Positions 1 to 11,051 of a DNA stretch of 64,000 bases are shown piece by piece. Positions within the stretch are counted from its first letter, which is position 1; every line of letters begins with the position of its first letter. The DNA is from JAUVUV01 sp964548275. GTDB taxonomy: Bacteria > Gemmatimonadota > Glassbacteria > GWA2-58-10. A program made the translations under genes and the position numbers. The notes beneath the pieces were generated by a model. That model did no database searches. It had not been told where the DNA came from and saw only the letters and a program-made list of their open reading frames with translations. The stretch spans positions 16,721-80,720 of the forward strand of contig CAZJQI010000011.1 in the NCBI GenBank assembly GCA_964548275.1, in the 5' to 3' direction.

Positions 1-344
1 CCTGTGCGAAATTACTATCGTTCTCTATCTTGTAATTACCAAAATTTTGTGTTTAATCCATAATAAGATATTAAAGCTGCGAATTCCAGGCATTTTCTGA
101 CACCGGTAAGCATTGCGGCATTGGCGAGACAATAAAAATATCCAAATTCTGCTGTATCAAAATTGACCGTTGACTAAAAAGTCATACAACAACTGATTTT
201 CAGCATGTCAAAATATCCCTTGAATAGTCCATCCCCGGTTATATATTAAGCAAAGAGCAATACATTGGGCCTTTGTCATCATTCGTTCTTAATTTTTTTC
301 TAATTCATCTTTCAAGTAATAAAACCCTGTCAGGAGATGTTGCC
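1..344. other. Upstream intergenic region
   Basis: No gene is supported in this stretch. A possible promoter for the following gene is TTGAAT near 221 and TATATT near 243, separated by about 16 bases, which resembles a housekeeping sigma promoter. The ribosome binding site AGGAGA at 332-337 sits just before the ATG at 345. The left end is cut by the window, so an upstream gene may end outside it. Confidence 0.4.
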
Positions 345-2048
345 ATGAAATCCGGTGTCTTTTTCTCTCTGCTGGTTCTCGCTCTTTTCTGCACCTGTGC
401 TGGACAAGGCGCGGAAAAAAAATTCCCTTACCGCTGGACCTACATGTCCAGGAGCCTGAATAACGACAGCCACGTAAAAGAGGTTGCCGAGATAGCCAAA
501 ACTTGCTCAGAGCATGGACTCAACGGCATTCTTCTCTCCTGCGGCGCGGACCGTCTGGACATCCAGGGGCCGGATTACAAGAGGCGGCTCAAGGAAGTCA
601 AAGAAATCTGCGACGGGCTCGGTGTCGAGATAATCCCCTCGGTATTCTCTATCGGTTACGGCGGCAGCGTGCTGGCCCACGACAGGAACCTGGCCGCCGG
701 TATCCCTGTGCGGGACGCTCTGTTCGTGGTGAAAAACAGCCAGGCGCGTATTGCGGCCGACCCGCCGGTGAGTATCCCCAACGGCGGTTTCGAGAGTTTC
801 AAGGGAGAAAGCGCCGTGGGTTTCGATTCACCGGAGAAATACGGCGAGGTGATTTCCAGGGACAGGGAAACCGTGAAACAGGGCAAGTCCTCTCTTCGTT
901 TCGAAAATTTCGGCGACCACCCGGCAGAGGCAGGCCGCCTGAGCTGCGAAACAGCGGTTCATCCCAACCGGCTCTACCGCATGAGCTGCTGGGTGAAAAG
1001 CGAGGGCATGGACCCCTCCAGGCCTTTCGGCTCCGGCAATCTCAGACTTCAGGCAACCGCCCCGGACGGCCGTCCCCTGGAATGGATCAATGTCAACATG
1101 CCCCCCAGCGCCAACTGGGTCGAAGTGGTGGAAGGGTTCAACAGCAAGGACTGCGATAAAGTGATCATTTCTGTTGCTCCCTCCAGAGAGCAGAGCGGAA
1201 AATTCTGGCTGGATGATTTGAAAATCGAGGAAATCGGCATGGTCAATCTGCTGCGGCGTCCCGGCACTCCGGTCTCGGTGCGCGGAGAGAAAAACGGCAC
1301 GGTATATGAAGAGGGCCGCGACTATGCCGAACTAATCGACCCCGAGCTGAATTCCCGTTTCGGCCACGACGGCCCGGCGATCAAGCTTCTTCCGGGGAGC
1401 CGGATAACCGAGGGCGAACGCCTGCGGGTGAGCTTCTATCACGGCACGCATGTTTACGACAGCCAGACAACCATCTGCATGTCCGAGCCTGAAATCTACG
1501 AAATCTGGCGTACCAACGCCCGGCTGATCCACGAGCACCTGGCGCCGAATAAATATTTCTTCCACATGGATGAAATCCGCGCCGGGGGAACCTGCAAGGC
1601 CTGCAAGGACCGTAACCTGCCCATGGCCCAAATCCTCGGCGACTGTATCACCAAAGCCCACGGCATCATCCACGAGGTAAACCCGCAGGCCGAGATTTTC
1701 ATCTGGTCGGACATGATCGACCCGATCCACAACGGGAGCGACCGCCGGCCCTACTATTACCATGTGGATGAAAATTACTACGGCTCCTGGAACTACATCC
1801 CGAAAGACCTGATTATCGCCTGCTGGTGGCACAAGATGCGCAACGAAAGCCTGGCCCATTTCTCCGGGCTCGGATACCGGACTGTCGGCGCATCTTACTA
1901 TGACGCGGACGATCTGGAAAATCCCAAAGACTGGCTGGAGTCCCTGGACAACACCCCGCTGGCAAAAGGGATCATCTACACCACCTGGCTTAACAAGTAC
2001 GACCTGCTCGATGATTTCGGCGATCTGGTTACCGAGCACTGGAAATAA
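345..2048 (+). CDS. Secreted GH20-like glycoside hydrolase with inserted carbohydrate-binding-like module
   Basis: A 567-residue exported protein. The first ~25 residues form a signal peptide (hydrophobic LLVLALFCTCAGQG). Residues ~30-130 look like the start of a TIM barrel. A segment at roughly 145-300 (PNGGFES at its start, FWLDDLKI at its end) has the look of a CBM4/9-type beta-sandwich inserted in the chain. The barrel then resumes; HMDEIRAGG carries a D-E pair like that used by GH20-type hexosaminidases. Substrate cannot be told; polysaccharide or glycoconjugate degradation in the periplasm or outside the cell is likely. The ATG at 345 is chosen because AGGAGA lies ~7 bases upstream and the signal peptide begins there; a TTG at 273 would extend it without a binding site. 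The GH20 link is inferred from motif only. Confidence 0.65.
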   Translation: MKSGVFFSLLVLALFCTCAGQGAEKKFPYRWTYMSRSLNNDSHVKEVAEIAKTCSEHGLNGILLSCGADRLDIQGPDYKRRLKEVKEICDGLGVEIIPSVFSIGYGGSVLAHDRNLAAGIPVRDALFVVKNSQARIAADPPVSIPNGGFESFKGESAVGFDSPEKYGEVISRDRETVKQGKSSLRFENFGDHPAEAGRLSCETAVHPNRLYRMSCWVKSEGMDPSRPFGSGNLRLQATAPDGRPLEWINVNMPPSANWVEVVEGFNSKDCDKVIISVAPSREQSGKFWLDDLKIEEIGMVNLLRRPGTPVSVRGEKNGTVYEEGRDYAELIDPELNSRFGHDGPAIKLLPGSRITEGERLRVSFYHGTHVYDSQTTICMSEPEIYEIWRTNARLIHEHLAPNKYFFHMDEIRAGGTCKACKDRNLPMAQILGDCITKAHGIIHEVNPQAEIFIWSDMIDPIHNGSDRRPYYYHVDENYYGSWNYIPKDLIIACWWHKMRNESLAHFSGLGYRTVGASYYDADDLENPKDWLESLDNTPLAKGIIYTTWLNKYDLLDDFGDLVTEHWK

Positions 2049-2100
2049 AAGCTGATCAGAGCCGTTCCGCTGGCAGGAAACCGTATCCGGATTTAAATTG

Positions 2101-2131
2101 CAGGGGCATGGCTCGGCTGTGCCTCTGACTT
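2101..2131 (+). terminator. Weak candidate terminator after the GH20-like gene
   Basis: CAGGGGCA (2101-2108) pairs with TGCCTCTG (2120-2127), including one G-U pair, and ACTTTT follows. It lies about 50 bases past the stop codon. The short T-run makes it only a possible intrinsic terminator. Confidence 0.35.
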
Positions 2132-2219
2132 TTATGAGCAATAAGCCGCCGGGCTGTCGAACCGGGTCGAATCTGATCTTTTCGAACATCCTAATTGCCT
2201 GATACGGGAGAATTGATAA

Positions 2220-5200
2220 ATGAATCTCCGGCAATTGCTCACATTCTGCATGATCCTCGGGGCTTTCCGATCCGCAGGTGCGGATCAGGTGAGAGTTTAC
2301 GAGCAATCTCTTAGCATACCGACTTACCGGATAGGTGAGGGGGAAATCCTGCCCCGCTGGAACCCGCATTTCGGCAAAATCTATCCCTACCCGATGCTGG
2401 ACAAGCTTACCGATTTCAAGTACGACCGCACCTGCCGCGCTCTCTGGCTGGAGAACGAATACGTGAAAGTGCTCGTGCTGCCCGAGATCGGCGGGCGGAT
2501 GCACGGTGCGCAGGACAAAACCAACGGCTATCAGTTCATGTTCGACCAGAAAACGATCAAGCCCGCCCTGGTCGGAAGGGGAGGAGCATGGATTTCCGGC
2601 GGAATCGAGTGGAATTTCCCGGACGGCCACCGGGTCTCAGGCTTCCGCGACACAGACTGGCGGATCGTGGAGAACCCGGACGGCTCCAGGACAATCTGGA
2701 CCGGTGAAATCGAGCGGGTGTTCGGCATGCGCTGGTCTGTGGGCAACACAGTGCACCCGGGGCGCAACTGGATCGAGACAAAGGTGCGGCTTTTCAACTG
2801 TACTCCTTACCCTCATTCTTTTCTCTACTGGGCCGACAGCGGCGTGAGGGGCACTCCTGAGTTCCAGGCCGTGATCCCGGGTGAGATCTCCACCGGACAC
2901 GGCAAGCACAGGTTTTTTCACTGGCCGATCCACAATGGGGTGGACTTAAGAAAATGGAAAAACGCCCCCGGCGGCACGAGCTATTTCGCCTGGGAGAGTG
3001 AAAGCGATTATTTCGGCACCTGGAACCCCGAGGACAACGGCGGCCTGGTGCACTGGGCCGACCACCACATAGTGCGGGGCAAAAAGCTCTGGTTCTGCGG
3101 TACCAGCCCTGCAGGGAGGCTCTGGGAGGTAGTGCTCACCGACGGCGACCTTCCGCTTGTCGAGCCCCAGGCCGGAGCCTATTCCGACAACCAGCCCGAC
3201 TATCTCTGGATCATGCCCGGCGAAACCAAGATTTTCAGCCACTACTGGTTCCCGGTGCGCGATATCGGTGCCTGGGACTATGCCAACCTGGAGGGTACGC
3301 TCGCTCTCAAGCTGGAAAAGAACAAGGTAAAAATCGGCTGGTCTCCCACTGGTGAGAACGCGGATGCCCGGGTGATTCTCACTGCCAAAGGCAGGGAGAT
3401 CTACAGCCGCACTATCGACGCCGGCCCGGGCACACCGTTCACCCACGAGCTCGTTGCTCCAGAGGGTGCAGATCTTTATTCGCTAAAAATGACCGTGCTC
3501 TCCTCCGCTGGCGACACCCTGCTCTTCTTCCAGCACCCCGTACCGGAAAATCCTCCACTGCCCGAACCCGACCCTCCTTTCCCCCCTGCTGAAAAGCTGG
3601 GTTCACAGGACAGCCTGTTTCTGATCGGTGACCACCTCGAACGTTTCCGCCAGCCTGATCGCGCCATTGGTTACTACCGGGAAGCCTTGCGGCGTGACCC
3701 GGAGGATGTCCGTACAAACACTGCCATGGGGCTGGTGCATCTCAAGAGGGGGCTCTACGCCGAGGCCCTGCAGTTATTCGCCAAAGCTCTGAACCGCCAG
3801 CCCTCGTTTGCCAGGGCACGCTACTACCAGGGCCTGGCCGAATTGTGGCTCGGCCGTTTCAGAAAAGCAGAGAAAAACCTTAACCTGGCGAGCTACTATC
3901 TGGCTCACTACGCTGCTGCGCATTTCGAGCTGGCCCAGCTAACAGCCTCGCAGGGCCGCCTGGAGCGCGCGCTTGACCACATTGAGCGCTCGATCAGGGG
4001 CAACGCCGACAATGCCCAGGCCCAGGCTGTCAAAGCGCTGATCCTCAACCGCCTGGGCCGCCACGAAAAAGCACTCGCAGTGGCCTCTGAGGTGCAGAAC
4101 GCCGATCCGCTGGATTTCCTCTCCCTGGCCGAGCAGGCCGTAGCTCTCGAGCATCTCGGTCGAAAGCCCGAGGCAGAAGCTGCCAGGGATACCCTGCTTG
4201 GGCTGACCCGCGGTTCGTGTGAAAACCACCTCGAGCTGGCTATCCGCTATACCCGCTGCGGCCTATACGGGGATGCAGCGCGGGTGCTGAGGATAATCAC
4301 CGATCAGCCGGGCTACGAGAAGTTATCTCCAATGGCCTACTATTATCTGGGCTACTACTACGATCTGCTCGGCAAGAAACTTGAATCCAATGTTTTCCGG
4401 ACAAGGGCTTCGGAGGTCTGTGCCGACTATTGTTTCCCCAGTCGCCTGGAAAGCATTCCTGTGCTGCGTTTCGCCATGGAGAAAAATCCTCAGGATGCCC
4501 GGGCTTTTTACCTGCTCGGCACGCTTTATTTCAGCAAGGACCGCGTGGATGATGCAATCCGTGTCCTTCAGCGCTCAGTTTCCCTTGATCCCGGTAACGT
4601 GGTAGCGCAGAGAAACCTTGGCTATGCCTGGGTCAAGAAAAAAGACCTCGCACGCGCACGAACCGCCTACGAGGCCGCTCTTGAGGCAGATCACGACCTG
4701 CCCCTGGCGATTCTTGAACTGGACAGGGTCTATCATGATCTCGGCCTGCCTGCTGAGCAGCGCGCCTCTTTCCTGGAAAAATACAGGGAACAGGCATTCA
4801 AGAGCGACCCCCTGCTCAAGCGCCTGATCTCGCTCTATGTCCAGCTCGAACGCTACGATAATGCACTTGAGGCGCTTACCAGCCAACGCTTTCACTCATG
4901 GGAGGGCCGTTACGGGGTGCATCTTTACTGGGTGCAAAGCCGGATCAAAAAAGGCGACTTCGCTTTCGAGGCGGGAGATTACAAAAAAGCCCTGGAGCAC
5001 TACAGGCTCGCTTTGGCCTACCCCTCCAACCTTGAAGTGGAGGAACAGCCCGGAACCATCCATGCCAGGAAACGCTACAAGTTCGGCCTGGCGCTCGAGG
5101 CTCTGGGCAGGGGAAATGAGGCCCGCGAGGAATTCGAGAAGGTGGTGAAAGACAGGCTAAGGCCGAACAATGCTTACCAGTATTTCCGTGGGAAAGCGCT

Positions 5201-5477
5201 CGACAAGCTGGGCAGAAAAGATGAGGCGCGAAAGGTCTATCAGGGATTGCTTAATTCATTGGAGAAACCAGGTATTTCAGGTCATATTTTTGCCGCGGGG
5301 CCTGGGCGACGCCTGTTTGGCGGCCGCCAGGCCGAGGCGCTGATTCATTTCAAACGCGCTCTGGCATTAGAGGGTCTCGAAAATCACAGGGAAGCTGAAA
5401 AGGAGCGTAAAAAGGCGCTCGAACTGGACTCGGAGGTTGAGATGAGCGCTTTCTGCCCGCCAGAGGCCGGCTGGTAA
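2220..5477 (+). CDS. Secreted DUF5107 domain protein with tetratricopeptide repeats
   Basis: A 1085-residue protein with a signal peptide (residues 1-21, cleavage near SAGA). The N-terminal ~360 residues match the DUF5107 type: KVLVLPEIGGRMHGAQDK, followed by GGIEWNFPDGH, resembling the galactose-mutarotase-like beta-sandwich seen in carbohydrate-active proteins. From about residue 455 to the end the chain is a long array of TPR helices (for example DRAIGYYREALRRDPEDV), usually a protein-protein binding scaffold. Such DUF5107-TPR fusions are common near glycosidase genes in FCB bacteria and their exact role is unknown. GGGAG at 2206-2210 supports the ATG. It is codirectional with the GH20-like gene, 171 bases downstream. 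Sugar binding or processing is inference. Confidence 0.75.
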   Translation: MNLRQLLTFCMILGAFRSAGADQVRVYEQSLSIPTYRIGEGEILPRWNPHFGKIYPYPMLDKLTDFKYDRTCRALWLENEYVKVLVLPEIGGRMHGAQDKTNGYQFMFDQKTIKPALVGRGGAWISGGIEWNFPDGHRVSGFRDTDWRIVENPDGSRTIWTGEIERVFGMRWSVGNTVHPGRNWIETKVRLFNCTPYPHSFLYWADSGVRGTPEFQAVIPGEISTGHGKHRFFHWPIHNGVDLRKWKNAPGGTSYFAWESESDYFGTWNPEDNGGLVHWADHHIVRGKKLWFCGTSPAGRLWEVVLTDGDLPLVEPQAGAYSDNQPDYLWIMPGETKIFSHYWFPVRDIGAWDYANLEGTLALKLEKNKVKIGWSPTGENADARVILTAKGREIYSRTIDAGPGTPFTHELVAPEGADLYSLKMTVLSSAGDTLLFFQHPVPENPPLPEPDPPFPPAEKLGSQDSLFLIGDHLERFRQPDRAIGYYREALRRDPEDVRTNTAMGLVHLKRGLYAEALQLFAKALNRQPSFARARYYQGLAELWLGRFRKAEKNLNLASYYLAHYAAAHFELAQLTASQGRLERALDHIERSIRGNADNAQAQAVKALILNRLGRHEKALAVASEVQNADPLDFLSLAEQAVALEHLGRKPEAEAARDTLLGLTRGSCENHLELAIRYTRCGLYGDAARVLRIITDQPGYEKLSPMAYYYLGYYYDLLGKKLESNVFRTRASEVCADYCFPSRLESIPVLRFAMEKNPQDARAFYLLGTLYFSKDRVDDAIRVLQRSVSLDPGNVVAQRNLGYAWVKKKDLARARTAYEAALEADHDLPLAILELDRVYHDLGLPAEQRASFLEKYREQAFKSDPLLKRLISLYVQLERYDNALEALTSQRFHSWEGRYGVHLYWVQSRIKKGDFAFEAGDYKKALEHYRLALAYPSNLEVEEQPGTIHARKRYKFGLALEALGRGNEAREEFEKVVKDRLRPNNAYQYFRGKALDKLGRKDEARKVYQGLLNSLEKPGISGHIFAAGPGRRLFGGRQAEALIHFKRALALEGLENHREAEKERKKALELDSEVEMSAFCPPEAGW

Positions 5478-5600
5478 GAGGATAATTTATCAGGCAAAAC
5501 TGTCTTTGCAGAGCTATTTTTCACTGGTGAGACGTGATCCCCCCTCGCGGCCACTTACTGCAAGAAACGATACCCCTCTGCTTGAATTCCCCTTTCCCTG

Positions 5601-7061
<1,461 letters not shown>

Positions 7062-7171
7062 TTAAGGAATCAGGATGAGCACCCGATGGGGAGCCACACC
7101 GGCATTTCAAGGTAAAGGTTTTCCAAATTTCTGTCAATCAATGTTTTCAGCGGACACTACTCCAGGCATGA

Positions 7172-8326
7172 TTATCTTTCCGACATCATCTCGCTCAGGG
7201 CATTTATCAGTGAGCGGCCGATCACTCTCATATCTTCCTCGGTTCTCCGCCACCAGGAAAAACTCAAAGAAACACCGCCTGAGTCCAGGGTCCTGATCAG
7301 CCATTGCCAGAGATGATTGTCCGCAGTGCCCCTTTCACGGACAAAACTGAGGTTCCAGACATAATCATTGAATGTTTTATCCGGCAGGCGGCTGAGAAGG
7401 CCGTCGGCGACCCACTGATGCGTGCACCACATGCCGTCATCCCCCTTGTGGGGCCAACTGTGAATATCGACCCAGATACCGGGCTGCAGCTTTTCGACAA
7501 GCTCTAGCAGGGTGGCAACCGAAGGATCGTCCGTGCCCACGCCATAGCTCATGTTGACTCCATCCGGCCCGGTGCGCTGGTTCATGCCCAGTACCACACC
7601 GTCGGGATTAATCATCGGCACGATGTGAATAATGTTTTTTTTCAGTATCCTGTCGGTTTCCGGAGAATCTCCCTGCAGATATTCAATAATCGCCTGTGTG
7701 ATATACGATCCGCTGGTTTCATACGGATGGTTGCGGGCAGTGAGCAGTATTTTGTTTTTCTTATCCTCAGCTGTACCGGGATCGGTAATCCTGATACACC
7801 AGATATTGCGCCCAAAGCTGGAACTGCCCTCCACCCATTTCTGGAGATTGGCACTCTGTGCCAGACTTTCCATGAATCGCTCGAGATATCCATAGCTGTA
7901 TCCGGGGTAGTTTCCAACGTATGTAGTGCCCGGACGGGCGGGCACTGCCAGGCTGGCTGTTATTCCCTCAATATTAGCATAGGTCCAGTGCCAGTCTCCC
8001 ATATCCCCGTAAAAATAGAAATCATACTCGTAATCAGGGTGCCTTTCCAGCGCCGGCCATTCCAGGATAAATTCAACATCCTGAGTCTTCTCGCCGTGGT
8101 TTATCACTTGCGTATTAAAACGAAAGTGGTATGCATCGTTGCTCCCCTTCTCGTTAAATGGTTTCACCCTGAAACGGTTCGGCGCCTCCCTGATAATATC
8201 ATCCTGTGATTGCGGGTTTGCTCCGTCAAATCCTGCTTTTACCTCGATTCGAGCTTGTCTTGCGAATCCACTTCCTGTCATTCCAAAAACGAATGCTGCA
8301 ATTAAGATGGCAATACGGCCGCGCAT
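7172..8326 (-). CDS. Secreted M14-type zinc carboxypeptidase
   Basis: A 384-residue protein with a signal peptide (about residues 1-22, ending GFARQA). An N-terminal beta-rich domain (residues ~25-130) precedes a metallocarboxypeptidase catalytic domain. The zinc ligands H200 and E203 are in the motif HPYE, and H289 lies in VDIHSW. The substrate-carboxylate region MINPDGV is also present. The usual catalytic glutamate near the C-terminus is not obvious: the stretch reads SLSFSWWRRTEEDM, so one of these glutamates may serve, or the residue may be displaced. The order of domains resembles the cytosolic-carboxypeptidase-like (M14B/D) group. A strong AGGAGG precedes the ATG. Peptide or amino-sugar peptide cleavage is possible; the substrate is unknown. 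Confidence 0.78.
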   Translation of the reverse strand: MRGRIAILIAAFVFGMTGSGFARQARIEVKAGFDGANPQSQDDIIREAPNRFRVKPFNEKGSNDAYHFRFNTQVINHGEKTQDVEFILEWPALERHPDYEYDFYFYGDMGDWHWTYANIEGITASLAVPARPGTTYVGNYPGYSYGYLERFMESLAQSANLQKWVEGSSSFGRNIWCIRITDPGTAEDKKNKILLTARNHPYETSGSYITQAIIEYLQGDSPETDRILKKNIIHIVPMINPDGVVLGMNQRTGPDGVNMSYGVGTDDPSVATLLELVEKLQPGIWVDIHSWPHKGDDGMWCTHQWVADGLLSRLPDKTFNDYVWNLSFVRERGTADNHLWQWLIRTLDSGGVSLSFSWWRRTEEDMRVIGRSLINALSEMMSER

Positions 8327-8807
8327 GATTCCTCCTCATAAGTGAAAACTATTTTAATCTATTCTCTCAGGCCGAGACGATTAACTCCGTACTGCCTGCT
8401 CTCTTTCTTTGCTTTCCCAATGCTGATCAACTTTAAATAATAAATTTTACTATCTTACACCGGTTAAGACAAGAATTAATCACTGGTTAACTATTAGCCA
8501 GTTCATTTTCCTCCCTTAAATTTATATTTCCACCTAATTTTTCCTCAACATTGCAGGCCTCCACTCTCAATGCCGGCACCTTTTTTATTACAGGCAAAGA
8601 ACTATTGACTGTTAAAAGATTTGCCAATTTTATCCTCGATTCTCCAGAATTTCTCTACTCCGTAGAGAGCCGGGATATTTTTTTGTATTTTATTCTGATT
8701 GAATTATATTTTCTCAACCGAATACAATCTCGATACATACTCCGGTTTAAAAGCTCGACTTTTCTTATCCAGTGAAATTTACTTTCATTTCCTCCCGGAG
8801 GCTTTCA
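8327..8807. other. AT-rich intergenic region between divergent genes
   Basis: This 481-base region lies between the carboxypeptidase (minus strand) and the DUF1080 gene (plus strand) and should hold both promoters. It is AT-rich with many short homopolymer runs. No convincing gene, palindrome or sigma-54 site was found. Small open frames here lack binding sites and coding character. Confidence 0.5.
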
Positions 8808-9479
8808 ATGACCAGGTGTTTTCAGTTCTGTATATCCGTTTTTTTGATGTACTCTCTGGTGGTTGCCGCTCTTTCAACTGCCGAGGCCAAAACCGATCTT
8901 TCCGGTTTCGTGCCGATTTTCGATGGGAAATCGCTCAGTGGCTGGCACAAGTTAACCGAGGGCGGCGCCTGGCGAGTGATCGATGGAGCGATAGTCGGCG
9001 ATCAGTACCCGGAAGGCCATGGCGGCCTGCTGGTCACGGACAAGCACTACTCAGACTACGAGCTTTACGCCGAGGTGCTGACCACCTATCCTCTGGATAC
9101 CGGACTTTTCCTTCGAATTCTCTCCGTGAGAGAGCATTTCCAGCTCACGATAGACTACCGCCCCACCGGAGAAATCGGGGCAATCTACGGCCCCTTCCCC
9201 ACTGGTGGAGGATTCTTCCAGCACTGTTATGAAGGAATCACCTGGTGGGACCCGAATGAATACAACCCGGTAAGAGTCCGGATCGAGGGGGCAATCCCCA
9301 GGATCCAGGTCTGGATCAGAGATAATAAAGTCATGGACTATCAAGATACACCTGTAAACGGCAGGCCGCGCTTTCCCAGGGCCGGGCCCGTGGGAATCCA
9401 GGTGCACCCTGGCAAAAGCTGGGGCAAAGGCAGCAAGGTTTCTTTCCGGAATTTGATGATCAAGGAATTGAACAGGTAG
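8808..9479 (+). CDS. Secreted DUF1080 (3-keto-disaccharide hydrolase-type) protein
   Basis: A 223-residue protein with a signal peptide (about residues 1-26) and one beta-sandwich domain of the DUF1080 family (PF06439). The family signature FDGKSLSGWHK is at about residues 39-49, and GGLLVTDKHYSDYEL is the typical second strand pair. Members fold like concanavalin A-type lectins, and some cleave 3-keto-glycosides. CGGAGG lies 8 bases before the ATG at 8808; the in-frame ATG at 8772 lacks a site and would spoil the signal peptide. Its stop lies six bases from that of the convergent PhoD-like gene. Sugar substrate unknown. Confidence 0.82.
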   Translation: MTRCFQFCISVFLMYSLVVAALSTAEAKTDLSGFVPIFDGKSLSGWHKLTEGGAWRVIDGAIVGDQYPEGHGGLLVTDKHYSDYELYAEVLTTYPLDTGLFLRILSVREHFQLTIDYRPTGEIGAIYGPFPTGGGFFQHCYEGITWWDPNEYNPVRVRIEGAIPRIQVWIRDNKVMDYQDTPVNGRPRFPRAGPVGIQVHPGKSWGKGSKVSFRNLMIKELNR

Positions 9480-9485
9480 AGTTTC

Positions 9486-10847
9486 TCATTGAGCCACGTA
9501 AGGCCGGCGCACAGAATAGGTAACGCTGCCGCGTTTTTCGCATAGATCGAACGTGATTACAGGCTCTGTCACTCTTTGGACCTGGACACGAACGAGCAGG
9601 AATCCTCCGTTGCCCAGGTAGAACTTTCTTTCCACAGCCGGATCGGAATAGTCAGGGTTTTTCACAGCGGAACCATCACCGAGCGAGCCCGAGCAGAACT
9701 CCTCGTATCCGGTTTGTTTGTGAACCGAGTGGTATTTCCAGTGGCGGTCACCGCAGGCAATGTAAAAGTTGCGTACATTTTTCCCGGCCAGCCATTTCAA
9801 AAAGTTCTGCCCTTCTGTGAAAAAACCCAGGCGATTGGCGTGATTATCCTTCTTATTCGCCCTGTCCGGTCCGAGCAACGGCGTGGGCGAGACAAGTACC
9901 TTGAACATGGCGTTGCTTTCCAGAATCGTCTTCTTTAGCCACCTTCTCTGCTCCACCCCCCACATTGTTTTCCCCGGGCCATCAGGCATGGCGTTAGGGG
10001 AACGGAAATCCCTGCCCTCGGTAAGCCAGATCTGCAGCGCAGTGCCCCAGCGAACAGTCCGGTAAGTCCTCTCCCTGACCGGCACCTGCTCCGGAAAAAC
10101 GCTCCTGCCGAGTTCGTCATTCGGGGAGCCAATCTTGCGATCAGGCATATAAGGATCGGCATCATCGAACCGGTAATCGTGGTCATCTTTTTCCCAGTAG
10201 GCAGGCACCTGGCCGTAAAAGGCGACCAGACGCGGGAAAGAATACATCCGATGCCAGTGGTGGCGGCAACTGGCCAGATCAACCCCGGGTGGAATGTCGG
10301 AATCGTAATATACATTATCGCCGGTGGGGATGATGAAATCGGGCCGCAGACGTATCATCGCCTCATATGAATTAAAACCGTCCGCGTGGTCCACAGCACT
10401 GTATTTATGGCTTGTAACCACGGTGAATGACACGTCGCGCTTCATCCACTGCTCCGGAGCCGTGCGAAAAGATCGTCCGGAACCAATCCGCTGGCTCACT
10501 CCAGCCGACTCACCGATATGCACCCGGTAAAAATACGGCGTGTCTGCAGCCAGTCCGGACACGTGCTCCTTGACAATGAAATCGTTCTCTTCAAGCGCCT
10601 GGCGCCATGCGGTAAATCTGGCCTGGCTGAAATCATCCACGGATGATATTTCAAAACAGACCCAGCCCCCGGCTCCCGGCATCGCTCCGGCAGTGTCGCG
10701 AGTTGCAGCCTCGGTTAAACGGGTCTGTAAAATCACCGAATGCGGCCCGACCTCCCCGGCCATCTCTCCCATAGCGCTATACGGCGCCTCGCCATGCAGA
10801 GAGATGGTTGGAGCAAAAACCATGATTGCCAGCAAAAGCTGTTTCAT
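9486..10847 (-). CDS. Secreted PhoD-like phosphodiesterase/phosphatase
   Basis: A 453-residue exported protein (signal peptide residues 1-19). A fibronectin-like N-terminal domain (to ~residue 125) precedes the PhoD-type metallophosphatase domain. Metal-binding motifs seen: GDNVYYDSD, WEKDDHDY and, near the C-terminus, ACGDRHWKYHS. This arrangement is typical of PhoD-family alkaline phosphatases or phosphodiesterases that use Fe and Ca. Its natural substrate is unknown; phosphate release from organic phosphodiesters is likely. GGAGG five bases before the ATG at 10847 fixes the start. It is a single gene followed by the convergent DUF1080 gene. Confidence 0.8.
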   Translation of the reverse strand: MKQLLLAIMVFAPTISLHGEAPYSAMGEMAGEVGPHSVILQTRLTEAATRDTAGAMPGAGGWVCFEISSVDDFSQARFTAWRQALEENDFIVKEHVSGLAADTPYFYRVHIGESAGVSQRIGSGRSFRTAPEQWMKRDVSFTVVTSHKYSAVDHADGFNSYEAMIRLRPDFIIPTGDNVYYDSDIPPGVDLASCRHHWHRMYSFPRLVAFYGQVPAYWEKDDHDYRFDDADPYMPDRKIGSPNDELGRSVFPEQVPVRERTYRTVRWGTALQIWLTEGRDFRSPNAMPDGPGKTMWGVEQRRWLKKTILESNAMFKVLVSPTPLLGPDRANKKDNHANRLGFFTEGQNFLKWLAGKNVRNFYIACGDRHWKYHSVHKQTGYEEFCSGSLGDGSAVKNPDYSDPAVERKFYLGNGGFLLVRVQVQRVTEPVITFDLCEKRGSVTYSVRRPYVAQ

Positions 10848-10990
10848 CGTGGCCTCCCTCATTGGTATAGACAGCTTTTCAGAACCCGAAAAAATTATTT
10901 AAAATAGTATAAACTTCATCATCCCGGCAATCAATGAATATCGCCCGGATCAATCCGCTATACCGGGTTTTGAACACCTGTTTGGAGTAA

Positions 10991-11028
10991 AAAAATCCCG
11001 GCCCCCCGTGATGAGGGCCGGGATTTTT
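10991..11028. terminator. Strong rho-independent terminator of the PorV/TonB operon
   Basis: A 14-base arm AAAAATCCCGGCCC (10991-11004) is perfectly matched by GGGCCGGGATTTTT (11015-11028) around a 10-base loop. On the minus strand the stem ends in a T-run, 24 bases after the PorV stop codon. The A and T runs on both sides mean that it could act in both directions. Confidence 0.9.
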
Positions 11029-11051
11029 ACTGCTGCCAGCCATGCCCGGCT

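Noticed and set aside
1332..2630. Long minus-strand open frame (432 codons) opposite the GH20-like gene
   Set aside because: It overlaps a clear coding gene with signal peptide and binding site, has no recognisable domain, and arises from codon bias in the real gene.
8551..8775. Small plus-strand frame before the DUF1080 gene
   Set aside because: AT-rich chance frame in an intergenic region, without binding site or coding character.
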